Assembly (NCBI RefSeq): GCF_044810985.1
Contig: NZ_CP085242.1
Span: 1-64,000, forward strand
Reading direction: 5' to 3'
Length of the DNA stretch: 64,000 nt
Source: Marinospirillum sp031581385
GTDB lineage: Bacteria > Pseudomonadota > Gammaproteobacteria > Pseudomonadales > Halomonadaceae
A program made the translations under genes and the position numbers. This document shows positions 1 through 8,350 of this stretch, one piece after another (position 1 is the first letter of the stretch; every line of letters begins with the position of its first letter). The notes under the pieces were generated by a model. That model made no database searches. It was not told the origin of the DNA and saw only the letters and a list, made by a program, of their open reading frames with translations.

Positions 1-474
1 GGCGAACCGGTTGCCGATATTCGCGTGCGCTATCAGCCCCTGAAGGGTATTGATATTCCCGAAGATCAGGTGCCCCTGGCGATTGACGAATTTCCGGCTC
101 TGTTTATTGCAGCAGCCTGTGCAGAGGGGATAACCCGTTTGCGGGGTGCGGAAGAATTGCGGGTCAAGGAATCCGACCGGATTCAGGTCATGGCCGATGG
201 CCTTCAGGCTTTGGGTGTGGATTGCACCGTGCTGGATGATGGCATTGATATTCAAGGCAAGGGCGAAGCAGAAGCGGTTTTCACCACCGCTCGTTTGCAG
301 TGCCACCATGACCATCGCATTGCCATGAGCTTTGCCGTGGCGGGTCTGCGTGCCTCCGGCAGCATCACCATTGAAGACTGTGCCACGGTCAATACCTCCT
401 TCCCCGGTTTTGCCGAACTGGCTTCCAGTGTGGGGATGAAGCTGGAGAGCGAGCGGCCTGCAGGAAGAGCGTGA
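1..474 (+). CDS. aroA: 3-phosphoshikimate 1-carboxyvinyltransferase (EPSP synthase), C-terminal part
   Basis: The reading frame is already open at base 1, so only the last 157 codons are present. EPSP synthase joins PEP to shikimate-3-phosphate in the shikimate pathway in the cytoplasm. The segment carries the family's C-terminal signature: the DEFPALFIAAA stretch, the RLRGAEELRVKESDR motif with the catalytic-site Lys-Glu-Ser-Asp-Arg, and HHDHRIAMSFAVAGL near the end. A GTG at 25 is just an internal valine codon. In many gammaproteobacteria aroA is followed by cmk and rpsA; here an 86-nt gap leads to a cyclic-di-GMP gene instead. The upstream part, which could be fused to tyrA or hisC as in pseudomonads, lies outside the window. 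Confidence 0.97.
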   Translation, partial: GEPVADIRVRYQPLKGIDIPEDQVPLAIDEFPALFIAAACAEGITRLRGAEELRVKESDRIQVMADGLQALGVDCTVLDDGIDIQGKGEAEAVFTTARLQCHHDHRIAMSFAVAGLRASGSITIEDCATVNTSFPGFAELASSVGMKLESERPAGRA

Positions 475-489
475 CTTTAAACAGTAAGG

Positions 490-519
490 TTGAGCGTGTA
501 ATTTTGTAAAAATTATTTT
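490..519 (+). promoter_or_regulatory. possible sigma-70 promoter of the GGDEF-EAL gene
   Basis: In the 86-nt gap after aroA, a TTGAGC box at 490-495 and a TATTTT box at 514-519 are separated by 18 bp of AT-rich sequence. This would give a transcript starting about 35 nt before the ATG at 561. Both boxes are imperfect, so this is a weak prediction. Confidence 0.35.
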
Positions 520-560
520 ACTCTGGGTGCATCAAGGTTCGCGGATATAAGGAGATGGGG

Positions 561-3401
561 ATGATCCGCAGGCTGTTCTTTGGTTGGCCGCAAATCTTAC
601 TGATGCTGGTGCTGCTTGTGGTTTTGCATCAGCTGGCCAATTATAACTATTTGCTCTTTCACACCCTGGTTGAAATGCTCCGGGTTGCGGTTCTGGGCAG
701 TATTTTTATTCTGGCCTGGTACACACGCCGCTGGACCCAGAACAACCTTCTGATTGTTGTTGGGGTGGCTGCTCTTTGTATCGGTAGTCTGGAAATTTGG
801 CACACCCTGAGTTACAAGGGAATGGGGATCTTCCCCGGGAATGATCCCAACCTGCCCACCCAGCTCTGGGTCAGCTTTCGTTACCTGGAAGCAGTCTCCT
901 TTTTGTTGGGCGCCTGGATGCTCAAGCATAAGCTTCATGCCCCGGAGCGCTGGTTTGCCGGTTTTTTATTGGTGACTCTGGCCCTGGCAGCCAGCATTCT
1001 AACGGGTGTTTTCCCGGATGCTTTTCTGGAAGGGCAGGGGCTGACCCCCTTTAAAATCTACAGTGAATATCTGGTCATCCTGATTTTTCTGGTGACGCTG
1101 GTTTTGGTGCTCCGGGCCCGGGACTCACTGGGGCGGGATGTTCGTTGGTTGCTGGCTGCTTCCCTTCTGTTCAATGCCCTGAGCAGTGCTGCTTTTACCC
1201 GCTATGCTGATGTTTTTGGTCTGGCCAATGAAATCGGTCACTATTTTCTTTTTGTTTCCATTTACCTGGTGTACCGCGCCCTGCTGGTGACCGGCCTCTT
1301 GACACCCTATGAATTGCTTTTTCGGGATTTGAAAAAGCATGAAAAAAATCTGCAAAGTCTGGTGGAACAGAGAACAGCCCGCCTGATGGAAAGCCAGGCA
1401 CTCAATCAGGCCTTTATACAAAATTCACCGGCAGTGATTGCCATCAAGGACCCTCAGAGCCGCTATACACTGGTCAATTCCGCTTTTGAAAAACTGGTTC
1501 AGCGTCCTTCCCGGGAGATTCTTGGGCGGACGGCCCGCGATTTTTTTCCGGCCCGGGTGGCTGAACGCCTGGAAGCCAACACCCAGCACATGTGGGAAAG
1601 CGGGCAGATCCTGATCCAGAGTGAGGAAATTGCAAACCATCAAGGGGAGCAGCGCTTCTTTGAAAGCACCTATTTCCCCTTGTATACCCCGGACAACCAG
1701 CTTCTTGGTTATGGTATTACCTCAACCGATGTCACGGACATTCGCAAGGCGGAAGCACGCTTTGCCACCATCCTACGCACTTCCATGGATGCGCTGGTGG
1801 TAACGGACTATCAGGGGCGCTTTCTGGAGGTGAATGAGGCCACCCTTGAGTTGAGTGGCTACAGCCGGGAAAAGCTTCTGACCCTGGCTGTGGAAGATCT
1901 GGATGTGGCGGATCGAGAGAGTGTGCGGGAAAATCTGAAAAAAATTGCCAGCCGGGGTGCCGCTCGCTTTACCAGCCAGTGGCGAAGAGCTGATGGTGAG
2001 ATCCGGGATGTGGAAATCAGCGTCAAACCTCTGGGCAGTGATGAATCTCTGGGTTACTACTCTTTTGTCCGGGATATTACCCACAGCAGGGCTGTACAAA
2101 AACGTCTGGAATTTCTGGCTCACTATGATCCTCTCACCCATCTTCCCAACAAAACCTGGTTTGCCGAACAGTTGGATCAACGCCTGGCTGAACGCATAAC
2201 CGATACTGGTCCCTGTGGCCTGATCTACCTGGATCTGGATCATTTCAAGGACATCAACGACTCCCTGGGTCATGAAGTGGGTGATCAGCTCCTGTCAACC
2301 CTGGCCGAACGCTTGCAAGGCATGTTGCAGCCGGGTGATCTGATTTCCCGTTATGGCGGTGATGAATTCCTGCTGCTTTTGGATCAGGAAATGTCCGAAA
2401 TCAGGGCTCAGGTTGGCCGCTTGCAAGAGCTTATGGAAACCCCAATTTCTATCCAGAATTATGATCTGGTGACCACAGCATCCATCGGTGTTGCCCTCTA
2501 CCCTGAAGACGGTGAAAATTTTACAACATTATTTCGTAATGCCGATGCTGCCATGTATGCCGCCAAATCCAGTGGTCGCAATAATGTTTACTTTTTTGAG
2601 AAGCAACTGCAGACCCAGGCTTTGGAAAAGCTGCAGTTGCTCAGCAGGCTGCGCGAGGCTTTGGATCGCAAAGAGCTGAGCGTTTATTACCAGCCGCAAT
2701 ATGATTTGAAAACAGGCAGGATAACAGGGGCTGAAGCCCTGTTGCGCTGGCAGCATCCGGAACTGGGTTTTGTGTCACCTGGCCGTTTTATTCCCCTGGC
2801 TGAAGATAGCGGTCTGATCAACCCTATTGGTGAGTGGGTGTTGAATCAGGCCTGTCATCAGGCAGTGGCTTGCCAGCAGCAGGGTTTCAGCAACTTTTGC
2901 ATGGCGGTGAACCTGTCTGCAGTGCAGTTTCGCCATGACGATCTTCTACCCAGGGTGAAAAAGGCGTTGCAGGCCAGTGGCCTGCAACCTTCCTGTCTGG
3001 AACTGGAGCTGACAGAAAGCATGCTTCTGGGTGACCAGGAACGTTTGCTTGCCACCCTGAAAGACTTTAAAAAGCTGGGTATTCAGCTGGCTGTTGACGA
3101 CTTTGGAACGGGCTATTCCAATCTGGCTTACCTCAAGCGCTTTGCGGTGGATAAGCTGAAAATTGATCAGTCTTTTGTCATGGGGATGGACATCAACAAG
3201 GACGATCACACCCTGGTGGAGGCCATGGTGGAAATGTCTCACAAACTGGGCCTGGAAGTGATTGCTGAAGGGGTGGAAACGGAATCTATCCTGGCCTTAC
3301 TCTCGCAAATTGGTTGTGATCAGGTGCAGGGCTATTATTATTCCAGGCCTCTGCCAGCTGATGAGTTTGAAGCCCTGCTGGCAGAGGCAAAACAGCCTTG
3401 A
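561..3401 (+). CDS. MASE3-PAS-PAS-GGDEF-EAL cyclic-di-GMP signalling protein
   Basis: A 946-residue membrane protein that probably makes and/or breaks cyclic-di-GMP. Order: an N-terminal MASE3-type block of about seven to eight membrane helices (about 10-240, with the typical FHTLVEM motif), two PAS domains (about 275-390 and 400-515), GGDEF (about 517-680) and EAL (about 700-940). The GGDEF signature is intact (599-603, YGGDEF). No RxxD inhibitory site precedes it. The EAL motif is intact (725-727, EALLRW), as is the DDFGTGYSNL loop with its metal-binding aspartates (846-847), so both activities are possible. The ATG at 561 was chosen because GGAG at 551-554 is well spaced from it; an ATG at 555 touches that site. 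It converges on the MFS gene with only 2 nt between the stops. Confidence 0.93.
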   Translation: MIRRLFFGWPQILLMLVLLVVLHQLANYNYLLFHTLVEMLRVAVLGSIFILAWYTRRWTQNNLLIVVGVAALCIGSLEIWHTLSYKGMGIFPGNDPNLPTQLWVSFRYLEAVSFLLGAWMLKHKLHAPERWFAGFLLVTLALAASILTGVFPDAFLEGQGLTPFKIYSEYLVILIFLVTLVLVLRARDSLGRDVRWLLAASLLFNALSSAAFTRYADVFGLANEIGHYFLFVSIYLVYRALLVTGLLTPYELLFRDLKKHEKNLQSLVEQRTARLMESQALNQAFIQNSPAVIAIKDPQSRYTLVNSAFEKLVQRPSREILGRTARDFFPARVAERLEANTQHMWESGQILIQSEEIANHQGEQRFFESTYFPLYTPDNQLLGYGITSTDVTDIRKAEARFATILRTSMDALVVTDYQGRFLEVNEATLELSGYSREKLLTLAVEDLDVADRESVRENLKKIASRGAARFTSQWRRADGEIRDVEISVKPLGSDESLGYYSFVRDITHSRAVQKRLEFLAHYDPLTHLPNKTWFAEQLDQRLAERITDTGPCGLIYLDLDHFKDINDSLGHEVGDQLLSTLAERLQGMLQPGDLISRYGGDEFLLLLDQEMSEIRAQVGRLQELMETPISIQNYDLVTTASIGVALYPEDGENFTTLFRNADAAMYAAKSSGRNNVYFFEKQLQTQALEKLQLLSRLREALDRKELSVYYQPQYDLKTGRITGAEALLRWQHPELGFVSPGRFIPLAEDSGLINPIGEWVLNQACHQAVACQQQGFSNFCMAVNLSAVQFRHDDLLPRVKKALQASGLQPSCLELELTESMLLGDQERLLATLKDFKKLGIQLAVDDFGTGYSNLAYLKRFAVDKLKIDQSFVMGMDINKDDHTLVEAMVEMSHKLGLEVIAEGVETESILALLSQIGCDQVQGYYYSRPLPADEFEALLAEAKQP

Positions 3402-3403
3402 GA

Positions 3404-4609
3404 TCAGCCCTTGACCAGCTTGGCTGAAGCATCCAGCTCCTGTGCCGTTTGGTCAGTGAACTTCAACCAGACGACCAGAAGAGCACCGAGTATCACAAAT
3501 CCCCCGGCAATCCACAGCCCGATGTTGTAGTGCCCTGTCCAGGCGGCCAGCATGCCGGTCAGCGCCGGGGCAACCACCTGGGCGGAGCCATAGGCCAGAG
3601 TCATCTTGCCCATCAGTTTGGCAGGCTTGGTGGGGTAGAGACGCCCGGCCATGGTCAATACCAGACTGACAGAGCCGATAAAGGTGCCACCAAACAAAAG
3701 GGCACTGAGCAGCACGACCGGCAGGCTGGTGTGAATCACCGGCAAGAGTATCCCGCCGATCTGCAGCACCAGGGTCAAGAGCAAAGCATTGAGATAACCG
3801 ACCTGACGCGCAACCAGATCCCAGATCATTACCGCTGGTGCTGCCGCCAGACCCACCAGGGCAAAAGAAGTGGGTCCCATGCCAGCTAAAGCAGGTTGCT
3901 GTTCCACAAAGGCCACAATAAAGGTCGCGGTGATCACGTAACCATAACCGGCGCAGAAATAGGCAGTCAGCATCAGCCACATAAAGCGTTTGGTGGGTGG
4001 GCTATCCGTTAAAGTGGTGCCGCTGGTGGTGAGGTTGGCCGTTTCCGGGCGGGGCAGCCAAAACCAGGCAGGAATGGCTAGTAACAGACCCAGCGCAGAA
4101 AGCCACAGCCATTGTTCGGCCCAATTCTGACTCAGGTGCATCATCAGCTCCACGGAAAGGGCTGCAACCACGATCCCCACACCAACACCGGCAAAATGAA
4201 TGCCCAGCTCGCCGCGATGATGATGGCGAATCAGCCAGTTCAGAATCAGGCCGGAAACGATCAGCATGGAACCAGCCGAGGAAAGACCGGAGAGAAAACG
4301 CAGAATAATCCACAGGGTGAGGTTTTCCGTCAGGGCCATGGCTGCTGTTGTGGTGACCGCCAGTACCAGACCGATGCGATAGAGAGTGTCTTTGAGCTTG
4401 AGATCGGAAATCGAAGCCGCCACCAGAGCACCGGCCATATAGCCCATATAATTGACTGCAGCCAGCCAACCACCCGTGGCATCCCCCATCCAGGTTTGCT
4501 CCTGCATGATCGGCAGCAAGGGGGTGTAGGCAAAACGGGCAACACCGATGCAGAGGATCTGGCTGAACACACCGGCCAAGAGAACTTTAAGTCGTGGAGA
4601 TAGAAGCAT
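3404..4609 (-). CDS. YbfB/YjiJ-family MFS transporter
   Basis: A 401-residue integral membrane protein with about twelve hydrophobic helices spread evenly, typical of the major facilitator superfamily. The opening GVARFAYTPLLPIM and the following GWLAAVNYMGYMAGA are characteristic of the YbfB/YjiJ (DUF1228) branch, whose substrates are mostly unknown. The start at 4609 follows an AAGGAT ribosome site. It lies 93 nt downstream of the SixA-type phosphatase gene on the same strand and may be co-transcribed with it. No substrate can be deduced from the sequence. Confidence 0.88.
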   Translation of the reverse strand: MLLSPRLKVLLAGVFSQILCIGVARFAYTPLLPIMQEQTWMGDATGGWLAAVNYMGYMAGALVAASISDLKLKDTLYRIGLVLAVTTTAAMALTENLTLWIILRFLSGLSSAGSMLIVSGLILNWLIRHHHRGELGIHFAGVGVGIVVAALSVELMMHLSQNWAEQWLWLSALGLLLAIPAWFWLPRPETANLTTSGTTLTDSPPTKRFMWLMLTAYFCAGYGYVITATFIVAFVEQQPALAGMGPTSFALVGLAAAPAVMIWDLVARQVGYLNALLLTLVLQIGGILLPVIHTSLPVVLLSALLFGGTFIGSVSLVLTMAGRLYPTKPAKLMGKMTLAYGSAQVVAPALTGMLAAWTGHYNIGLWIAGGFVILGALLVVWLKFTDQTAQELDASAKLVKG

Positions 4610-4702
4610 TTTTTATCCTTATCCGATTAGACTTCTTAGTCTGCACGTTACCTCAGATCCGGGGCCAGAGGAAGTCAGCAAGATGACTTGCGAGTATTGC
4701 CT

Positions 4703-5209
4703 TCAGTGCCTGGAATCCGCATGAAGCTTGGGGTAATCAAACTTTTGCAGCTGACCACAGCCCTCCTCAAGGTTCTGCCAGGAATCAATCATCAGCTCCA
4801 GGTGAGCAAAAGCGGCTGTAGGATAGTGCCGGGGGGATGTGGCGGTCAGAAAGGCAAGAAGCTCAGCCATACCCGGATTATGCCCGACCAGCACCAGATG
4901 GTCACAGCTGTCCGGCTGTTCCTGTAAAAGCATCAAGAGGGTATTGAGTGAGGCCTCATAAGCTTCACGTCTTTCCAGGTAATGGGACTTATCCAATCCC
5001 CAGGCATCAGCTAGAGGGCGGCTGGTTTCCAACGTTCTTCGGGCACCACTGAAGATCAGCCGATCAGGCTGAGGCAGGGTCTGTTTCAGGCGCTCAACCA
5101 ATCCCGGAAGATCACCTTGTCCGCGTTTGTTGAGCGGCCGTTCAAAGTCACTCAGGTCGGGGTGATTCCAGCTGGATTTGGCATGGCGGATCAGGGTCAG
5201 CTTCTTCAC
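4703..5209 (-). CDS. SixA-type histidine phosphatase
   Basis: A 168-residue protein of the histidine-phosphatase (phosphoglycerate-mutase-like) superfamily, branch COG2062. The catalytic LIRHAKSSW motif is at the extreme N terminus and the second catalytic histidine is in VLVGHNPGM. E. coli SixA removes phosphate from phosphohistidine domains such as those of ArcB and NPr; the partner here is unknown. I place the start at a GTG at 5209 because AGGAG sits about six bases upstream and translation then begins right at the RHxK strand. A longer frame to 5239 would add ten residues without a ribosome site. Divergent from panE across an 85-nt gap. Confidence 0.85.
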   Translation of the reverse strand: MKKLTLIRHAKSSWNHPDLSDFERPLNKRGQGDLPGLVERLKQTLPQPDRLIFSGARRTLETSRPLADAWGLDKSHYLERREAYEASLNTLLMLLQEQPDSCDHLVLVGHNPGMAELLAFLTATSPRHYPTAAFAHLELMIDSWQNLEEGCGQLQKFDYPKLHADSRH

Positions 5210-5294
5210 AAAAAACTCCTCAATAAAAACTGGCTTCAATTGCTTTGCGGTGATAAGAATAGCCTTTAACTTTTTGATAGGACAGGAGCAGGCT

Positions 5295-6230
5295 ATGCGT
5301 TTTCTGATCTTGGGAGCCGGGGGGATCGGCTGCTATTATGGGGCACGCTTACAGCAAGCCGGTCATGAGGTCATTTACCTGGCCCGGGGTGAGCATCTGC
5401 AAGCCCTGCAGAATCAAGGTTTGCAGGTTGACCATGAAGCCTTTCAGTTTCAAGAGCCAGTAACGGCAGTGGATGAATCCACCCTGTTGAACGGTTATCA
5501 GGTTGGCGATTTTGACTTGCTTCTGGTTTGCTTTAAATCCCAGGCCACGGCCGACTGGCTGAAGCTTTTTCAGGACTGGCTCAAGGCAGGCACCACCCCC
5601 TTGCTTTCCCTGCAGAATGGCGTCGACAATGAGCCTTTGCTGGCAGAGGTGGTGGGGCAGGCTAGAACCCTGGGTGGCATTGCCCTGCGCATCGGCGGCC
5701 ACCTTGAAGCACCGGGAGTCGTCACGGCCAGTGGCCCCGCTCAGGTGGTGATGGGGTGCTGGCCTGAAGATCAGGGTAAGTCGCCCACTTCAGCTTTCAT
5801 TGCAGAATTGGATAAAGTTTTCCAGCAAGCCGGTATTCCTTCGCGGGTAACGGATCGGATTGCCGTGGAGTTGTGGCGTAAGCTGATGATCAATAATGCC
5901 GTTAACCCCCTGTCTGCCCTGACCCATCTGGATACCCAGACCTTGAGTCGGCATCCGCACTTTGCTCAGGCGGTTTATGCCCTGATGCAGGAAACAGCAG
6001 CAGTGGCTGCCGGAGAAGGCTTGCCCATTGGTGAGCAGGATGTCGAGGAAATGTACGAGCTGATCTGCAATTTTGATGGCATCAAGACCTCCATGCTGGT
6101 GGATCTGGAAAAAGGCCGCCCTCTGGAGCTGGATGGCATCAGTGGCAGCCTGTTGCAACGGGCGAAAAGGCTGGGGTTGAAGCTGCCGGTCACCAGTCTG
6201 GTGTATGCTTTGCTGACGCAGGAATCCTGA
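5295..6230 (+). CDS. panE: 2-dehydropantoate 2-reductase
   Basis: A 311-residue NADPH-dependent ketopantoate reductase (ApbA/PanE family) acting in pantothenate and CoA synthesis. The N terminus is a Rossmann nucleotide-binding strand with GAGGIGCYYGARL. LSLQNGVDNE and the WRKLMINNAVNPLSAL helix, with the catalytic lysine, are family hallmarks, as is the C-terminal SMLVDLEKGRPLELDGISG. The ATG at 5295 follows AGGAG and gives the normal family length; the frame is open further upstream but has no plausible start. The next gene is ilvE, so two branched-chain or pantothenate steps sit side by side (ketopantoate derives from the valine precursor). Confidence 0.93.
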   Translation: MRFLILGAGGIGCYYGARLQQAGHEVIYLARGEHLQALQNQGLQVDHEAFQFQEPVTAVDESTLLNGYQVGDFDLLLVCFKSQATADWLKLFQDWLKAGTTPLLSLQNGVDNEPLLAEVVGQARTLGGIALRIGGHLEAPGVVTASGPAQVVMGCWPEDQGKSPTSAFIAELDKVFQQAGIPSRVTDRIAVELWRKLMINNAVNPLSALTHLDTQTLSRHPHFAQAVYALMQETAAVAAGEGLPIGEQDVEEMYELICNFDGIKTSMLVDLEKGRPLELDGISGSLLQRAKRLGLKLPVTSLVYALLTQES

Positions 6231-6305
6231 TCGGGATTGGGCAAGTTGCCCGTTTCCTTGTAATATACGCTTTTTCAACAACAACACATTTAGAGGGTTG
6301 AGGGG

Positions 6306-7301
6306 ATGACCGCATTTGGTACTGTTTTTACGCCTGAAATGATTGTAAGTCGTTATGATGAGTCGGGTTGGTCCGCTCCTGAAGTCGTCCCCTCAGATTC
6401 GATTACCCTGCATCCGGGTGCCCATGTCTTTCATTATTCCAGCACCTGCTTTGAAGGCCTGAAAGCCTTCCGCCACCCGGATGGCAGCATCAACATTTTC
6501 CGTATGGACAGAAACATCCAGCGCATGGCTCAGAGTTCGCATCTTCTGAGTTTGCCGGAAATCGACAAGAAGCAGCTGGAGCAGATGATCGTGGAGATCA
6601 CCGCCCGCTTTGCTGCGGATGTGCCCGAACCCCCCGGTTCCATGTACATCCGGCCGACCCATATCGGTACTGAACCGGCCATTGGCAAAGCTGCCGCGCC
6701 TTCGACCACTTCACTCTTGTATGTGCTCCTGTCGCCAGTGGGTGATTACTTCAGTGGCGGCAGCACCGCTTTGCGTTTGCTTTTGAAAGAAGACGGCATG
6801 CGCTGTGCTCCGCATATGGGCATGATCAAAAGTGGCGGCAACTATGCCAGCTCCCTGCCTTCCATGATGCAGGCCCGAGCGGAGGTCAAGGCTGACCAGG
6901 TGCTTTACTGCCCGGATGGTCAGGTGCAGGAAACCGGTGCCGCCAACTTCCTGCTGATTGATGGCAATGAAATCATCACCCGTGCGCTGGATTCCACCTT
7001 CCTGCATGGTGTTACCCGGGATTCCGTGCTGACTCTGGCCCGCGACCTGGGTATGGATGTTCAGGAAAGAGACCTGAGCATTGAAGAGCTTCTGGAGCGC
7101 TCAGCAAAACCGGAAACCGAAGCCACCCTTTCAGGAACCGCCGCGGTGCTCGCGCCGGTGGGCACCCTGATTTACGAGGGCAAGGAATACACCGTCGGCA
7201 GCGGCCAGCCCGGTCCCATGACCAGCAAATTGCGCCAGATGATGAATGATATCCAGTGGGGTCGCAGTGAAGACACTCACGGCTGGTTAACCCGCGTTTA
7301 A
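6306..7301 (+). CDS. ilvE: branched-chain amino acid aminotransferase
   Basis: A 331-residue class IV PLP aminotransferase that interconverts valine, leucine and isoleucine with their 2-oxo acids. The PLP lysine is Lys175 in GMIKSGGNYASSL, followed by the ETGAANF cofactor-phosphate loop. HVFHYSSTCFEGLKAFR near the N terminus and the C-terminal TLSGTAAVLAPVG are typical of the longer type II BCAT subgroup. A GAGGGG ribosome site precedes the ATG. TrmH follows after 11 nt, so the two are probably one transcript, perhaps together with panE 75 nt upstream. Confidence 0.95.
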   Translation: MTAFGTVFTPEMIVSRYDESGWSAPEVVPSDSITLHPGAHVFHYSSTCFEGLKAFRHPDGSINIFRMDRNIQRMAQSSHLLSLPEIDKKQLEQMIVEITARFAADVPEPPGSMYIRPTHIGTEPAIGKAAAPSTTSLLYVLLSPVGDYFSGGSTALRLLLKEDGMRCAPHMGMIKSGGNYASSLPSMMQARAEVKADQVLYCPDGQVQETGAANFLLIDGNEIITRALDSTFLHGVTRDSVLTLARDLGMDVQERDLSIEELLERSAKPETEATLSGTAAVLAPVGTLIYEGKEYTVGSGQPGPMTSKLRQMMNDIQWGRSEDTHGWLTRV

Positions 7302-7312
7302 TATCTGAGTCT

Positions 7313-8041
7313 ATGACGCCTGAACGAGTGGCGCGTATCCGGAATGTTCTGGATAAGCGCCAACCGGACCTTACGGTGGTGACCGACCGGGTCACCAAGC
7401 CCCACAACATCAGTGCGATTATCCGCAGCTGCGATGCTTTTGCCGTACCCGAGTGCCATGCTGTCTGGCCCGATGAAGGCTTCAAGACCTATCGCAGACG
7501 TGCTGCGGGCAGCCAGAACTGGGTAAAAGTAACCACTCACCCCTGCATTCAGACAGGCATTGCCCACCTCAAACAGCAAGGGTTCCGGGTACTGGCGGCG
7601 CATCTTTCCGATACAGCCCAGCCTTATGATCAATTGGACTTCACCCAACCCACTGCCTTTCTGATGGGGGCAGAACTGGAAGGTGTGAGTGACGAGGCTG
7701 CTGAACTGGCCGATGGTCACGTGATCGTACCCATGCAGGGCATGGTGGAATCCCTGAATGTTTCTGTAGTGGCTGCCTTGCTGCTGAGTGAAGCCTGCCG
7801 ACAACGACGCAAGGCCGGTTTTTTCGAGCAACCGCGCCTCTCGGAAGCAGACTACCAACGCCTGTTTTTTGAAGCCTGTTACCCCGACCTGGCGAGACGC
7901 TGCCGTGATCGGGGCCTGAGTTATCCCCGACTCAAGGAAAACGGTGATTTTGAATCGCCTGAAGCTTTTTCAGCAGCCTACAATGCCGGCTCGCATCGGT
8001 TCCTTGTGGGAGTGCTTTCCAAGCACGATCCCGGATCGTAG
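7313..8041 (+). CDS. trmH: tRNA (guanosine(18)-2'-O)-methyltransferase
   Basis: A 242-residue SPOUT methyltransferase that methylates the ribose of G18 in the tRNA D-loop. N-terminal MTPERVARIRNVLDKRQPDLTVV... and the catalytic Arg in NISAIIRSCDAF match TrmH. The knot region holds LMGAELEGVSDEA and VIVPMQGMVESLNVSVVAALLL. E. coli TrmH has about 229 residues; here the last 13-14 codons are supplied by a REP repeat (see the repeat entry), so the C-terminal tail is probably a recent extension. The gene starts 11 nt after ilvE without a clear ribosome site, suggesting coupling. Confidence 0.93.
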   Translation: MTPERVARIRNVLDKRQPDLTVVTDRVTKPHNISAIIRSCDAFAVPECHAVWPDEGFKTYRRRAAGSQNWVKVTTHPCIQTGIAHLKQQGFRVLAAHLSDTAQPYDQLDFTQPTAFLMGAELEGVSDEAAELADGHVIVPMQGMVESLNVSVVAALLLSEACRQRRKAGFFEQPRLSEADYQRLFFEACYPDLARRCRDRGLSYPRLKENGDFESPEAFSAAYNAGSHRFLVGVLSKHDPGS

Positions 8042-8144
8042 AGAACTGCGCTCCTGCACCCAAGCCCTCGCGCAGGGGACTGCGCTCCTACACCGGTTCC
8101 TTGTGGGAGTGCTTTCTTGTGGGAGCGCTTTCCAAGCGCGATCC
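8001..8144. repeat. cluster of REP-type palindromic repeats
   Basis: Several copies of a TTGTGGGAGxGCTTTCCAAGCxCGATC unit lie here. One copy (about 8003-8032) has stem GTGCTT/AAGCAC at 8012-8017 and 8021-8026. A truncated copy (8099-8115) runs straight into a full copy (8116-8144, stem GCGCTT/AAGCGC at 8125-8130 and 8134-8139). Between them is an inverted relative (about 8043-8095) with stem GCGCAG/CTGCGC at 8070-8075 and 8080-8085. This resembles the GTGGGAGCG/GTAGGAGCG repetitive extragenic palindromes of Pseudomonas and relatives. The first copy encodes the end of trmH. Confidence 0.8.
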
Positions 8145-8175
8145 AGGATCTGCCTTCAATACCTGAACTGGCTGC

Positions 8176-8327
8176 AGGGGCAGGGTGCTACTATGTCAGG
8201 CTGTTCACAACAGGAAGTTGTGGCCGACCTACAAGGAAGTAGGAAGTGCAGAGGTTCATCGGGAATGAATTCTGCCAGAGCTTACAGGGATGTATTCACG
8301 CGTCCTGACAAGTAGCACCCTGCTCCT
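8176..8327 (+). ncRNA. candidate CsrA/RsmA-binding small RNA (CsrB/RsmY-like)
   Basis: No protein gene fits this 200-nt gap, but the + strand folds well by eye. A basal stem pairs 8180-8192 with 8311-8323 and 8194-8200 with 8304-8310 (20 pairs, one bulged A at 8193), and may extend outward to 8176/8327. Inside are four hairpins that each show GGA in the loop: CACAAC/GTTGTG around AGGAA (8206-8222), CCTAC/GTAGG around AAGGAA (8228-8243), GCAGA..TTCAT/ATGAA..TCTGC around CGGGA (8248-8275), and TACA/TGTA around GGGA (8283-8294), the last matching the CsrA SELEX consensus almost exactly. Repeated GGA loops are the hallmark of CsrA-sequestering RNAs. No clear promoter or U-tract is visible; it may be processed from the ilvE-trmH transcript. 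A miniature inverted-repeat element is the main alternative. Confidence 0.5.
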
Positions 8328-8350
8328 TTCATTCCTGGCAAGGCTTCAAA

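Noticed and set aside
4112..4603. 163-codon open frame opposite the MFS gene
   Set aside because: Same reason: low-quality composition and fully inside a clear gene.
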